The position numbers and the translations under genes are program-made. The notes beneath the pieces were generated by a model. The model ran no database searches and was not told the origin of the DNA. It was given only the letters and a program-made list of their open reading frames with translations. 64,000 bases of DNA from Hyalella azteca (lineage: Eukaryota > Arthropoda > Malacostraca > Amphipoda > Hyalellidae), in contig NW_025946472.1 in the NCBI RefSeq assembly GCF_000764305.2, positions 124,001 through 188,000 of the forward strand. Direction: 5' to 3'. Shown in pieces: positions 1-12,014 of the stretch (position 1 is the stretch's first letter; each line of letters opens with the position of its first letter).

Positions 1-346
1 ATCATTGTTGGCTCCATATATGCAGGTATCAGCTTGAGCTATCTTTAATTAAATCTTCAACTAAGGTCAAAGTGACATTTAATTACTTCATCTCTCTATG
101 AATTAAATTACTCTGCCTTCATGTTAAAGTTCGCAAAACTTTCCTGGACTGGACGGCCTTCTCCGCGTCTCATACGTGGCACGAAGTCACGGAGACGGTT
201 GTTACGTCGCGCGACGAACTGTGACGTGTTGGTGTTGCATTCATACTCCTGGCGCACTCACATATGCACGAGTTAACAAACGAAAGCTACACAAGTTTTT
301 CTTATTTCGTCTTGAAGTTCACTGCTATGCGAACCTTCTCAGGGGG

Positions 347-413
347 GACTTCTGACGCGTGTCTGGGCTCGTCAGAAGTCCTATGGGATTTCGCGCTCCT
401 ATATATATAGGAG
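347..413. repeat. Hairpin plus adjacent TATA-containing palindrome
   Basis: Perfect 11-base arms at 347-357 and 370-380 enclose a 12-base loop. An 18-base perfect palindrome with an alternating TA core follows at 396-413. The surrounding GC-rich block and the TATA core could mark a promoter or the terminal repeat of a mobile element. Nothing downstream settles which. Confidence 0.6.
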
Positions 414-1030
414 GATTGTTCCTGAGCGCCCCGACGCTAAGCTCGCGGTGTCTGACTGCAGGTCTCAGTTGTGGGGTTAAGTTATTATAAAGGTAGACAC
501 GTTAGCGTGAACAACGGCCATATATTGACGGAGAGATTCTTTCATCAAACTGCGCCTCTCAAGTGAGAGTCGAGCTGCTGTTTGCGCTGCATCGCTGCAT
601 GCGTTATTGCGTGACGCTTGTTCTGCTATTCGCGCTCGCCATACGCATGCGGCCTTACGCCACCGCGCTTGCTCGGAACTCTCCGCCGCCATGCATGATG
701 TTATGCCATCCTCACGATCCTCTCGACTGTGCACAACATGCATGTGGTCACTACTGGTGCAGGTAACCAATGGCCATGGTCATCAGTAGGAATGTTAATG
801 TAATGCTTCCAGTGAATTTTCATTCTTGCTCATGCGAGATACAGTCAATTAATTAATTAAAGTTTAATTATTGTCAATGTTGATCGATTTTTTACGGCCA
901 TGTAGCAGGATAAAAGACACTGTTCACCCTACCTAATCCGTGAAGATGAATTTACGCTGAGCTACACTCATAACTATACAGTAAGAATAAATATAACGGC
1001 TGCTGTGTTGCATAACACGAGGCGGCGAGA

Positions 1031-1344
1031 CAGGCTAGCCTGGTTCACGCTGTGTGAAGGCTAGCCTGGTTCACGCTGCGTGGCAGGCTAGCCTGGTTCA
1101 CGCTGCGTGGCAGGCTAGCCTGGTTCACGCTGTGTGGCAGGCTAGCCTGGTTCACGCCTGTCTCTTATACACATCTNGCAAGCTAGCCTGGTTCACGCTG
1201 CGTGGCAGGCTAGCCTGGTTCACGCTGCGTGGCAAGCTAGCCTGGTTCACGCTGCGTGGCAGGCTAGCCTGGTTCACGCTGCGTGGCAAGCTAGCCTGGT
1301 TCACGCTGCATGGCAAGCTAGCCTGGTTCACGCTGCACGGCACA
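1031..1344. repeat. 27-bp minisatellite, about 11 copies
   Basis: The unit contains GGCTAGCCTGGTTCACGCTG and recurs head to tail with few substitutions. Because 27 is a multiple of three, both strands show open low-complexity frames; these are not genes. The array is interrupted at 1158-1177 by adapter sequence and an N, so copy number in the assembly is unreliable. Confidence 0.9.
1158..1177. other. Tn5 (Nextera) mosaic-end adapter in the assembly
   Basis: Bases 1158-1176 read CTGTCTCTTATACACATCT, the reverse complement of the 19-bp Tn5 mosaic end used in Nextera libraries, and an N follows at 1177. It sits inside one minisatellite unit and breaks its periodicity. This is a library artefact or faulty gap fill, not genomic DNA. 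Confidence 0.95.
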
Positions 1345-1804
1345 CTCCCCGCCGTATGCAGAGCCTAAGTAACACCTGGTTCATGTACTGATCAAACTCA
1401 GGAACGGTTAGCGGTCCTAGCGGCAGCGATGAAGTGTTTGAATAACGCTTCGGAGGCCTGCGGAAAGACCGGCCCGAGTTTTGTTTATCAACGCCTCCAG
1501 TGTACGACTCGTGATATAGCCCCTTGTTAGGGACCTGTTGTGGTATCAGGGGTTGGAATTATGATCTAATTTTGAAGCGATGTTCGGGATGGTGATCAAG
1601 CGAAGTGCCATTTTCCATTTTTGTTCGATATTTGTTATTATACTCGATTAGCATGAGCGTGTTCTTGTGTTAAGATTCTGTCATTAGTGCACACTAATGA
1701 TTGACATACATCGCATGCTCACTATCTCTGTGTATGCCTAGGCCTAGGCATCAACAGTATTGTTTGTGATCTGGGTTGCGTGTGGTGTGAGTTGATACGC
1801 AGCG

Positions 1805-1975
1805 TTCTTGCCGGCGTATAAACTCTTCGGCAGTCGAGGTGTGTGGTGCCGACGTATACTCTCTTACGGCAGTCGAGGTGTGTGTGGTGCCGGCGTATAC
1901 TCTCTTACGGCAGTCGAGGTGTGTGTGGTGCCGGCGTATAGGCGTATACTCTCTTACGGCAGTCGAGGCGTGTGT
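1805..1975. repeat. About 41-bp minisatellite, four copies
   Basis: The unit contains CGTATACTCTCTTACGGCAG followed by TCGAGGTGTGTGTGGTGCCGG. The last interval has a short extra GGCGTATA piece. Open frames on both strands here simply translate the repeat. Confidence 0.85.
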
Positions 1976-3624
1976 CTGCCACTGCACTGCGCTCTGCCGA
2001 GCAGTGCGCTCCTGTTTTCGTAGTCAGTTGGTGGAACAACATCTTGTATTACATGCAAGTACAATACTGAATCCTTCAAAATTTTTTATTTAATAAGTGC
2101 ACCTTTTATCAAGTACTAAGATCTCTTGACTGCTTTGATCGCAAATTCGCAAAAAATTTGAAAACTAAGTATTTTCTCTCTAGGATTGTCGAACAGACGA
2201 TGGAGCTGGACTCCGAAACTTTTTGGTGATTATGGTGATAACGGCACAAAATGGTGATTACGGCACTTTTGGTGATTACGGCACAAAAAATATGGTGTTT
2301 TTTTTGTGCCGTCTTCTTTGTTGTTAAAAAAACTTTTATCAAACAACGGAACTGAACTGAACTACCGTTTCGTCAAAAATGTATTCTGAACAAAGACTGC
2401 CGAATAGGAGGTTGAGATTCTCCGTGCTACTCAGAACACGGGCTTTTATTTGTTCTACGCCAGACATTTTTCCGTAGAGTTGTGAAGAAAAGAAAAAAAA
2501 AAGTTGTTGAAATTTGACGAAAAAGGTATGGGCTTTGTTTGAAGATGGGAGGAAAAATGCAGTTAGATACCTGAAAAACTGTGGCATTGGACCCTTTTGT
2601 TATTTATGGCTTTTATTGGATTGGAATTAGAAAAGACTGGCAGGATATCAGCTTTCCGCTCTGATGGACCTGGACTTGATGAGAAAAACATTCTTCTTTG
2701 TTGCCTTTTCAGTGTATTGGAAAAATATACCGTTTATCTAATTAAATTCCTGGAAATGTTGTTTCAAACAATTAATTAGTACTAGAATCTTCACTTGAAT
2801 TGCATTACTTAATTATGTTGAATAACCTTAACTTCAAATACTTCCATCCATAGTTTGCTTATGCCTAAGTGAAAAATCATGAAGTGTGAAAAATTAAAAA
2901 TTGTGCATTTCTATTGAAAAAAGGCATTAGCCGAGCGTGGGTGCATGCGTTCAATCTTATCTCTTTCTTATTTAACAGGACATTTTTATAGAATTCATGT
3001 AAAGCCAGCGGATGTTCAGCAGTGACGAAAGCGTCTTGCTGCCGTTATATTTCCGTGCTGTTGCTATCTCACCGCTCGTGCAGTTTTCTAATTCACTTAT
3101 AAACTCTTGATTTTATTAAAAAAAATTGAACTACGCTTCTTTTCCAACACATAATATAGGATTTTATTCGAAATTGTTCTATATTAACCTGTTGTCTCGC
3201 TAATTAAGGTTAGAATTCAAATTTCCTACGTCGAAATTTCTCTCCCTATTTTCGATGAATTTTCTGCTCGTATACTGTTATAATTTTGTACTTGTTAGCA
3301 AGTAGAATTATAATGTTATTCTATAATAATAAATTTGAAAGTTTCAATATCAGATGAATACATGTACTATTTCAAATGTTTCTGTTAATTAGCCATACGA
3401 ATTTTAAAAGATCAAATTAATATTTGAGAAGAGGACAGACATATATTTTAGCTGATAGTAGCTTGGTGCGAGCGGTCACGATAGCTATGCTGATTGCTAT
3501 CAGTGCATTCCATCTGTATCTGTGCTGCGTACCGCGCGATGCCATCAACACCACGGGTGGCTAAATTTAGGTCTCTTGCGGCGCACCCGCTGCCCAGCAC
3601 TCGTCTTCATAATCTTAGCTCTTT

Positions 3625-4113
3625 TCGGCTCTCCTTCTCGTAGTGATGACCTCTTGTTTCGGCTCTTTCCGTCTCTTAGTGGTGACCTCTTGTTTCGGCT
3701 CTTTCTGTCTCTTAGTGGTGACCTCTTGTTTCGGCTCTTTCCGTCTCTCAGTGGTGACCTCTTGTTTCGGCTCTCCTTCTCGTAGTGATGACCTCTTGTT
3801 TCGGCTCTTTCCGTCTCTTAGTGGTGACCTCTTGTTTCGGCTCTTTCTGTCTCTTAGTGGTGACCTCTTGTTTCGGCTCTTTCTTCTTTTAGTGGTGGCC
3901 TCTTGTTTCGGCTCTTTCTTCTTTTAGTGGTGGCCTCTTGTTTCGGCTCTTTCCGTCTCTTAGTGATGACCTCTTGTTTCGGCTCTTTCCGTCTCTTAGT
4001 GATGACCTCTTATTTCGGCTCTTTCCGTCTCTTAGTGATGGCCTCTTGTTTCGGCTCTTTCCGTCTTTTAGTGATGGCCTCTTGTTTCGGCTCTTTCCGT
4101 CTTTTAGTGGTAA
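3625..4113. repeat. 36-bp minisatellite, about 13 copies
   Basis: The unit is GACCTCTTGTTTCGGCTCTT plus TCCGTCTCTTAGTGGT. Units vary at several positions, and some shorter TCCTTCTCGTAGTGAT versions are interspersed. Its length keeps frames open for over 100 codons on both strands, which is why long spurious ORFs appear at 3643-4388. Confidence 0.9.
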
Positions 4114-4527
4114 CCTCTCCTGCGTCATATCAGGTCTTGCCTGAAAGTCTTCTCTTCTCGGTTCTTTGGTTCTTTGCTGCACTTCATGGCGACCTCTTGT
4201 ATATGTCAATTCCCAACGGGCTTTTAGCTCTTTTGGTCGAGTTATTCAAAAGAAAACATGAGTGTCACAAGTTATGTAATAGAAAACTGTTATTCAAGTC
4301 TTTTTCGTGCATGCAAATTAGTCCGCGGAATCTCGATTTAAACCAGCTAAATAGTAATTTTGCTTCAAGTTGCCATGCATGTACTTAAGGGTACTCTTAA
4401 ATAACGTTAACTCGCGAGAGTACGACGTTTCGTCAGTCCAGATAATTAAACTATTTGTGTATTTGAAAGGAGGTCTGATAGTATAATAGCGTTATGAACG
4501 CGAACCCATGGTATGGACAGAACACGC

Positions 4528-4620
4528 ATGTCCCAAAGGTGCACGGGTGAGATCTGCTTGTGCAAATTGTCCCTGAGCTGCTGGTGCCTGGGATGTGTAG
4601 GTCGTCTTGAGGGACCACAG
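4528..4620 (+). other. Candidate first coding exon of the AKTIP-like gene
   Basis: From the ATG at 4528 a frame of 31 codons stays open to a consensus donor (CAG before gtgagc at 4621). It ends in phase 0, as the next recognised exon at 5815 requires. The encoded peptide is Cys-rich and has no similarity I recognise, so this may be a 5' UTR exon or chance. The true start of the gene could also lie further upstream. Confidence 0.25.
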
Positions 4621-5814
4621 GTGAGCTTGTCGCTTGCCATTATCTTATTTAATTCATTGAATCGTTAAATTTTACTAGTACGTTTTAGATTAACTCACGG
4701 GAAATTCAAATCAATTTCTGGTAAATGGGAAATGATAAATTTTACATGAGATGCTGGAAATCTCAATTCCTTTTTGTTTTAATTTACAATAGTAACCTTT
4801 TGCTTTAAAGATTTTCTAAATCGGTCGACTTCGCGCGTCTCAAAGCCCAGTCACCTAAGATGGCTTTGATTTATTCAATTCGGTTTATATAATTTATCGA
4901 TTCATTCAGTCGATGGGAAAGTACTGGAGCAGATTTGAGGTCGTCGGGCTGCTGTTAATGAAAATTTCTCATTTTTCTTCTTATTATTTATTTTTATTTG
5001 GATACTTGTTGTGGCAGTCAAGTATCGAACTAAACCAGTTGTTGCCTTTGTATCGGTATATACTGGGCATCTCCGTAAAATATCCAGAAGTGATCAGATT
5101 ATAGAACCATTTCCTTCTACTTAATTGCATGATGTGGTAGATGTGTCCGGACTTCTTATATGCATCAATAGTCTCCTTTAGATCTACTGTCTCTGCATTT
5201 GAATACTTGAATCTCAAGGCAAGTTTCCTCGAAAGGGAATATATAACTATTTTTTCCGTAAAATATTTTTTATTTTCTCGGCTTTTACCTTGTGGTAAAC
5301 ACATGTCTCAGCCAACTCCTTGAGAATGCCGTCTGCTATTGCATACTAATTGTTGAAATATAATATTCAATAGCTGCATGCAACTAAAGTTCATTATAGA
5401 TGCTCTGTTAGAAAAAAACACATAAAACTTTATTTCGGTGACCGGCCGTCACGTGAAATAGAACACCGTATCGCCGTTTTTTCAATTTAAAACAAGAAAC
5501 CCGAACAACATTTTGAAGAAATAAATGACGAAGCGGCTTATTTTAACGTTGCTGCTAGCCACTAGAACGCTTTTCAGACCATTTTCCCCGCTATTTCGAT
5601 CAATGTAAACGTGGACATTATCTTGAAATTAAATTTAGTCGGTTACGGCAAACGTACCCTGTTCAGATGTGGTTGGATCGAGTCTGACAATTCCAAATCC
5701 TATTCGCCGCACGCTTATGCATGAGGCTCAAGGCAAGAAAATGCGTCTTATTTCAATTGAAAGCTTGACATCCTAAGCTTATAATTAAGATAATTCATAT
5801 GATGTTTTGTGCAG

Positions 5815-8276
5815 CTTAGCGAGACTGGGGGCGTGGGAGATGCCAGCGGTGGGGGCAGCAAAGTCCCTCCCCCCACTGAGGGTGGGACCATCAGCCGCAC
5901 CAGCTCCACCAGGAGTAGCCTGCGCAAGGTGAAGGTTTGGTGTAGTGTCACGATATGCTACCATATTTAAACGTGAACGTGTTTATTCTGTAGATATTGT
6001 CGCTTCATTTGTTATGCTTGTTGTTCTATTCTGCTATTCTAAATCAACTATACGGGTGTCTGACCACCAGTTCCATGCTGTGCTCATGCATTGAAACGGT
6101 GGAATTTACGGACCCCGCTCCGGTGCTCGGGCTATAATATGTACTCGGAAATTGGTTACGATTAATATTTATTTAAATTTGAATGATCGCTAAGTGCGTC
6201 TCGCGTAGAGCTTGTTCTGTGCACCTCTGGTGTTTATGATTCCATGTAATATTAGCGGTCTCTACTTCCCTGTTCTTAGTTGCACCACGTAAATAAGGCT
6301 CTCTATTGACTCCGAGTGTCTGCATAGCCAGACTTTGCACCTAATTTCAGCTCTCGATGACTTCAAGTTTGATTTGTGCTTGATATCCACCCCACCCGTG
6401 CATTATTGCAGCCATTATAAAATATTTCTGGGAGTGAAACATTATCCATGCATTGGGTCAGTGAACCAAAACGAGTTTGAAAAGGAAGCTTCAGCTATCA
6501 CAAATTTTAACATCTCGTAACTTCATATATATTCTTCCATCAGTCACGTCGAGCCATCTCAATTTGAAATATGTTGAAAGTTCTAACGTTATTATATAGG
6601 GAGTAACTCAATTTTTATTCATTGTATAAGAGATAGACGAGTATGTTTGTTTAATATTACTATTGAATGAAGTTTACAAAATGCACTAATGTAGTTAAAT
6701 ATATTCTTAGGCTGGGAATAACGTTACGGTATTATATTTAGTGAAGATTATTGAGATACTCGAGAGCAATTTCTGCTAGTGTGCAGTCCAAAGAAGAAAA
6801 TTATGTACAGGTTTTCTTATTGAGCGATTTTTCAAAGGTATATTACTTTGTCTAAGATGAAATTATGTTATTTTTGGCGCAGAAGCCAGTCGTTTATGTT
6901 ATTTTTGGCGCAGAAGCCAGTCGTTTATGTTATTTTTGGTGCAGAAGCTAGTCGTTTATGTTATTTTTGGCGCAGAAGTCAGTCGTTTATGTTATTTTTG
7001 GCGCAGAAGCCAGTCGTTTATGTTATTTTTTGGCGCAGAAGCCAGTCGTTTATGTTATTTTTGGCGCAGAAGCCAGTCGTTATTAAATAATATGAATTTT
7101 TTTGGCCCGTTGCAGCTGCGTTTTTGTCCGCTTTGTCAGTGCCTAATAATTACGTATAGGCACGCCTGACGATATGGGACTGATTGTGTTGTGTTATCAG
7201 GTGCTGCCTCCCGTACCTGACTTCGACCAGCAGTTGTCCATGGCCAGCAAGATGATCGACCAGCGCACTTGTACACCGAAGGGCAACCATGCCTACAGTC
7301 CTCACTACTTCGAGAACATCTTGCTGGCCGAGTAGTGAGTTATACATCATTTAGTTATACTATAAAGAGTTCAGTTAGTATTCACTGAGTGTACCTGCCT
7401 GTTGTTTCCTTGTTTGAAAGTCAATAGACTCGCTATTCACTTTTTGAGTGGACCTATTGTTTTCTTGTTTGAAAGTCAATGGACTAAATTTGTATCGCGT
7501 ACACGTCATTAGTGAGTACCTATATATTTATTTGGAATAGTATCTCTAAGGTTAATTTTATACGTATTGAGTTGCTCTTAATTGGCTGAATTCGTAATTA
7601 TGACTTACGGGGTTTCATTTTTTTGGAAGCGAGGGATTGATTAATATTCTTGAGAAGATTAACATTGTTGAGAGATATTGTATGTTGCAGTTTTTTTTAC
7701 CTGTCCTTCTTGGTGCAAGTGTTATTGGAGAGGCGGGCGCTTAGCTTTGTTTGGCCACCTCAAGCTTTTCGTTGATGAATAATTTCTGTTTTTTTTTTTT
7801 CAGTCAACTGTTGCAGAAAGAGCGGGTACAAGGCGTTTATGTTATACCTTCCGCCAAAAGCCCCTTGGGTGAGTGGCTATCATCAGAGTTTGTTGCACAA
7901 TGTGAATGGATATCCGTATTACGATATATCTATACCTATTTATACGATATATTGATATTGTTTCATGGTATCTGCACTTGTGAGTCAGTCTTACGAGACT
8001 TTCATGAAGATTTTTGTGAAGTGGTCCAATAACTGTGGTATCTTAGTGAATTATAGAACCAACATTGGGTTTCTTACTGTTCTATTGAAACTTGATCATT
8101 ATATTCGTGTGCTCTTTCCAGAAAAAGCTCTTTTCGTCTTGAAAAAGTCGTTGTGACAATTGGCATATCACCTTCCTTGAACTATGTTATGGTTGTTATG
8201 TTTTCTGCTATTCCCGTCCTATTTTAATGCTCTCTTCTATACCATCATTGATATTATGTGGCGATATGTGTTATTA

Positions 8277-8315
<39 letters not shown>

Positions 8316-10894
8316 TATGTTCGCAGTGTGGTTCGGTGTGGTGTTCGTGCGTCAGGGAGACTACCAGGAAGGAATATTTCGCTTCACGCTGCACATTCCT
8401 GAGAATTTCCCCGACGGCGCTGTACCGGTTCGTTGCTCATGGCCTTTTTACAAAGGATTTTGTGCCGCCGAAACAATCCTTTGATTTGAGTGAATAGTAG
8501 AAATTTTATCCTGCTAGCAATTCTTGTGAGATCATCATGGTATTTATATAAATATGTAAGCCAAGAAAGGGAAACGCTGTTTCATAGCTCGTGAATAGAA
8601 AATATTCATGAGCTATGAAACATAACGTATTCCTAATTCTTTGGTTTTAGAATTTGAGTAAGAAATTCGCAAGTGTTAATGAATGCATTTGTCGTTACCG
8701 CTCCTGAGATTCTTATGTTTTTTAAATTGTTATTTTTTATCACAAAAAGTCACTATTGAAATTAATTAACATCACATTCATTCATAATTTCCTTTATACA
8801 TAAAATCGGCAGTATTATCTTCATCAGCAACGTTATTTTCAGAGAACAATTTTCACGAGCATCACGGCATTTTAAGGAATACTGTTCTTACTCAAAAATT
8901 TTATTATTACATCTTCCTAAGCGATAATATTTCCATGAAACATTATTCCTACGATCAATATTATTTTCAGAGAATATTATTCGAGACGCCGGTGTTCCAC
9001 CCGCTGGTGTCACCAGACACAGGCGAGATGGACGTGGCGCGAGGCTTCAACTACAAGTGGCGTCGCTGCAGCAACTTCCTCTTCCACCTGCTGCTCTACA
9101 TGCGCCGCGCCTTCCTCAAGATAGAGACTTCCAAGCCCCTGAACCCCGAGGCCGCCGTGCTGTGAGTGCTGCACGCTGTCCATATGAGTAGGGACTAAGA
9201 CCCTCAACCCCAAGGCTGCTGTGCTGTGAGTGCTGCACGCTGTCCATATAAGTAGAGACCAAGCCCCTCAACCCCGAGGCCGCCGTGCTGTGAGTGCTGC
9301 ACGCTGTCCATATAAGTAGAAGCCTAGACCCGTCGTTTTAGGTCGCCGTGCTGCAAGTGCTGGTAGACAGTATTCAGATGAGTAATTTCCACGCTAATGC
9401 CAAAATCCCAATTAATGTTCATTAATTTTAATAGTTGTATATTCCGACTTTTTGTTTCAGAACAATCTTGTTATTCAGCGTAGCCAACTCTCACTTCTCT
9501 GTGTTGCTCAGGTACGAAAGCGACCCTGAATTGTTCCAGCGCCGGGTGCGGGCGTGCGTGAGCGCTAGCCTGCAGAGCGTTTACGACCCGCCGGCGGCCG
9601 CGGACTACGACGCGCACGCCATCATATTCTCACAGTTTGACCCCATCGTCCACGAGCCCATCAGGAAGCAGCTTAAAACTCCTCGGGTGTGTAGAGTGCT
9701 ACTCTCTCATCCGCGTATTGCAGGGAAATGTTTGTGTTCAAGCAAGCACATTATTTGCGATGTTTGTCTGTATGAAGCGCTCCTATGATGAGCGAAGAGC
9801 ATTGTACTTGCCGTGTGCTGTGGGCCGTGATGTACCTATTGTAGTGTGACGTGACATCTATTGTATTATAAATACCATGCCACGGAACTTATGAGTCGGT
9901 CTAGTAATGAGCTACGGCGTCAAGTGCGGTTTATCTTGGCTTTAAGGTCCCAGAGGAAGATGGCTTTACTGGCGTATTGTTCATTTAGGAACAACGACCA
10001 GTGCTAATCCCTATCTCATGTCAGAAGTGTATGTCGCTTTTTCAATAATAATCTAAAAAATTTTCTTCGAATTTTTAACTAATGGAAGATGAACAAACTC
10101 TTGCGTTAAAGATTTATCTTGACTATCTCGAATCAGATAACTAACTAGAACGTTTTAAGACACTATTGATCAACATAGAGCACCACCAATATGTCATCAG
10201 ACATAGCTTCGACAGCAAGGACTTGCCCGTGGGCACGTTATGTTAACACAATGAAAATTTTCGGGGGCCACTCTGACCAAATTGGCGGGCAAACCAATTG
10301 AAATCTTGCTAATTTGTACATTGTTTTAAATGCGTACAATTGAACAGAGCCTGATTAATGATTCATGACACAACTTTATGCCGAGATAGGGTTCAATCCA
10401 ACGGCACCTCGTCCAACTCGCAATCAAAAAATTTTCGAGATCTTGTCAAGGCTCGCTTAAATGTTCAAAGAACACTGTTAACAAAATTCTATCCACCATA
10501 GTGTGCCGTGCTGTGTGCCATGCTCTGTGCCGTGCTGTGTGCCGTGCTCTGTGCCGTGCTGTGTGCCGTGCTCTGTGCCGTGCTGTGTGCCGTGCTGTGT
10601 GTCATGCTCTGTGCCGTGCTGTGTGTCATGCTCTGTGCCGTGCTGTGTGCCATGCTCTGTGCCGTGCTGTGTGTCATGCTATATGCTCTGTGCCGTGCTG
10701 TGTGCTATGCTCTGTGCCGTGCAGTTTGTACGTGTATGCGCACTGCTGTACCCACGTGATGTGTGCACTGCTAGCTAACTTTATCTGCCTTGCAGCCTCT
10801 CAAGACGAGCGCGGAAGAAAGCATCGGCGTTGGGCTGTCGTGGGTCAAGCCTGACACCATGCAGATCTTCTCTCAGCAGCCCAGCACCTCCTGA
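5815..10894 (+). CDS. AKTIP: AKT-interacting protein / Fused toes (FTS) E2-variant, start missing
   Basis: The product is an inactive ubiquitin-conjugating-enzyme variant. AKTIP/FTS is known from the FTS-Hook-FHIP complex that links vesicles to dynein. Exons: 5815-5928, 7201-7334, 7804-7868, 8327-8427, 8971-9161, 9512-9686, 10796-10894. All have GT-AG borders, phases agree, and they total 292 codons plus TGA. Exon 1 here encodes a Ser/Gly/Pro-rich disordered segment. Exon 2 carries LPPVPDFD, then [10 protein letters not shown]. The UEV fold spans exons 3-6, with [36 protein letters not shown] and VFHPLV. The E2 HPN motif is replaced by HPLV and no catalytic Cys follows. [12 protein letters not shown] precedes the last helices, and the C-terminal GLSWVKP motif is conserved with the human protein. 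No start codon is assigned; 4528 is one candidate. Exon 5 has a triplicated donor end. Confidence 0.93.
6876..7082. repeat. 31-bp intronic minisatellite, seven copies
   Basis: The unit contains TTATGTTATTTTTGGCGCAG followed by AAGCCAGTCGT. It lies in the AKTIP intron, ending about 120 bases before the acceptor of exon 7201-7334. One copy has an extra T, which shifts the frame of the translated repeat. Confidence 0.9.
8264..8315. repeat. ATT/TTA microsatellite next to a splice acceptor
   Basis: About 15 uninterrupted TTA units end a few bases before the acceptor (tcgcag) of the AKTIP exon at 8327. It takes the place of the usual polypyrimidine tract. Length variation could affect recognition of this exon. 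Confidence 0.85.
8579..8621. repeat. Intronic hairpin in AKTIP
   Basis: Arms GTTTCATAGCTC.TGAATA and its complement face each other across a short A-rich loop, with one mismatch. The hairpin lies 150 bases past the donor of exon 8327-8427. No flanking coding signal. Confidence 0.75.
9133..9330. repeat. 64-bp triplication spanning the AKTIP exon 5 donor
   Basis: The unit starts in the coding end of exon 8971-9161 (AAGCCCCTGAACCCCGAGGC) and runs over its donor into the intron. It recurs at 9197 and 9261 with about 90% identity, and a decayed fourth copy follows. Potential donors (CT before gtgagt) lie at 9162, 9226 and 9290. 64 is not a multiple of three and the in-frame codon at the donor is TGA, so use of a downstream donor would truncate the protein. 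Confidence 0.88.
10500..10728. repeat. GTGCCGTGCTGT-type minisatellite in the last AKTIP intron
   Basis: A 10-12 base unit alternates GTGCCGTGCTGT, GTGCCATGCTCT and GTGTCATGCTCT for about 20 copies. It ends about 70 bases before the terminal AKTIP exon. Three overlapping Cys/Val-rich open frames on + and a Thr/Ser-rich one on - are repeat translations. Confidence 0.88.
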
Positions 10895-11115
10895 CCCTGC
10901 CCTACGCCATAGCCGTCTCAGCCCTACGTCCCAGCACGTCCTGACCCAGCCCTACGCCTTAGCCGCCGCAGCCCTACGCCCCTGCACGTCCTGCTCCAAC
11001 TATACGCCCTGGCGACCTCTGCCCTACGACCCAGCACGTCCTGACCCAGCCCTACGTCATAGCCGTCTCAGCCTTACGCCCCTGCACGTCCTGACACAGC
11101 CCTACGCCCCTGCTG
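10895..11115. repeat. AKTIP 3' UTR tandem repeat
   Basis: Immediately after the TGA, a CAGCCCTACG(C/T)C unit alternates with CAGCACGTCCTGACC for about 220 bases. The first unit begins inside the last codons and stop of AKTIP (CCAGCACCTCCTGA), so the array seems to derive from the coding end. Confidence 0.8.
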
Positions 11116-12014
11116 CCTCTTTCGGGGTGCTTTATTCCAGCAAGGCTCGTCGCTCTTTTCTACTTACAGCTTTTAATTTATTCCTGTTGAGCAACAGATC
11201 ATTTATTCTCCAGTCAGACGCTAGTGATGTTGACGTTCGTACGTTGTTACTAACTTAGATGAGTGCGCACGCGCAATTGCAAATGTTAACTACTAATTTT
11301 GCGTAGATGTGTAGTCCAGAACTTCAAAGCTAGAACATTATATATAATCTTACGAAATAATCAGATTTATTTAATCAAACGCATTCACTTATTTTACAAA
11401 CAAACAGACATAACATTACAACCGTGAATATTTTATAATTATTTTCATAAGTAGCCGGTGACAAATGTATGGCAGAGCTTCGCCACTCAGCAGAGCCTAT
11501 GAACATATCTAATTCGTACAATTTCCTTAGGATAATTCCGCGCCTTCTGAGCGAACATCTAACGTCACTTTGAATGTGTAGTATAAAAAATAGGGTTTTT
11601 ATTTTTTTCAACATTTATAGTGTACATATTTCGTCAGTATACTGCCGAAACATGGTTTTTCTTTTTTAATCTCTATTTAGACCTTCTTTTTTGCTCTGAA
11701 AATAGGCTTCTGATTTTCACGTGTGAGCAAAGAAATGCTTCTCGATTTTTTTACTAAGCTATGTCAATTATGCGAAGCATAAGCCAACTTTTAAATCTAG
11801 GTACATTTTAGGACGACTGATCGAAAGATTTTTTTTTTTATATTATAGGTGCCAATTATTGCTTTTCTCTAGTGTAGTTAATGATGAACTTACGAATAAT
11901 TCCATCAGGTTTTTATGACGAGTCGATTTTTATGAATTGTCAAGACGCATCCGTAGAACAGAGCCATTTTAAAAAACTAAGTATTGTGAGTTCTTTGTGT
12001 GGCAAATGACTTCA

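Larger units (their letters stand above)
1..4527. other. Intergenic flank, no gene recognised
   Basis: I see no convincing exon here. The stretch holds a GC-richer block at about 140-780, several minisatellites annotated separately, and AT-rich unique DNA at 2000-3500. Short open frames of 60-160 codons are either low-complexity translations of the arrays or AT-rich chance frames. A small direct repeat of a GGTGATTACGGCAC-like unit lies at 2225-2310. Confidence 0.5.

Noticed and set aside
1031..1344. CRISPR-like regular repeats
   Set aside because: Units are contiguous with no unique spacers, and the genome is eukaryotic; ordinary minisatellite.
3643..4388. Open frames of 94-161 codons on both strands
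   Set aside because: They translate the 36-bp minisatellite; open on both strands because the period is a multiple of three.
10501..10854. Cys/Val-rich open frames of up to 117 codons
   Set aside because: They translate a simple tandem repeat inside an AKTIP intron; the last 20 codons overlap the true terminal exon in the wrong frame.
10830..11258. 142-codon Pro/Ser-rich frame
   Set aside because: It overlaps the AKTIP terminal exon out of frame and then reads the 3' UTR repeat.
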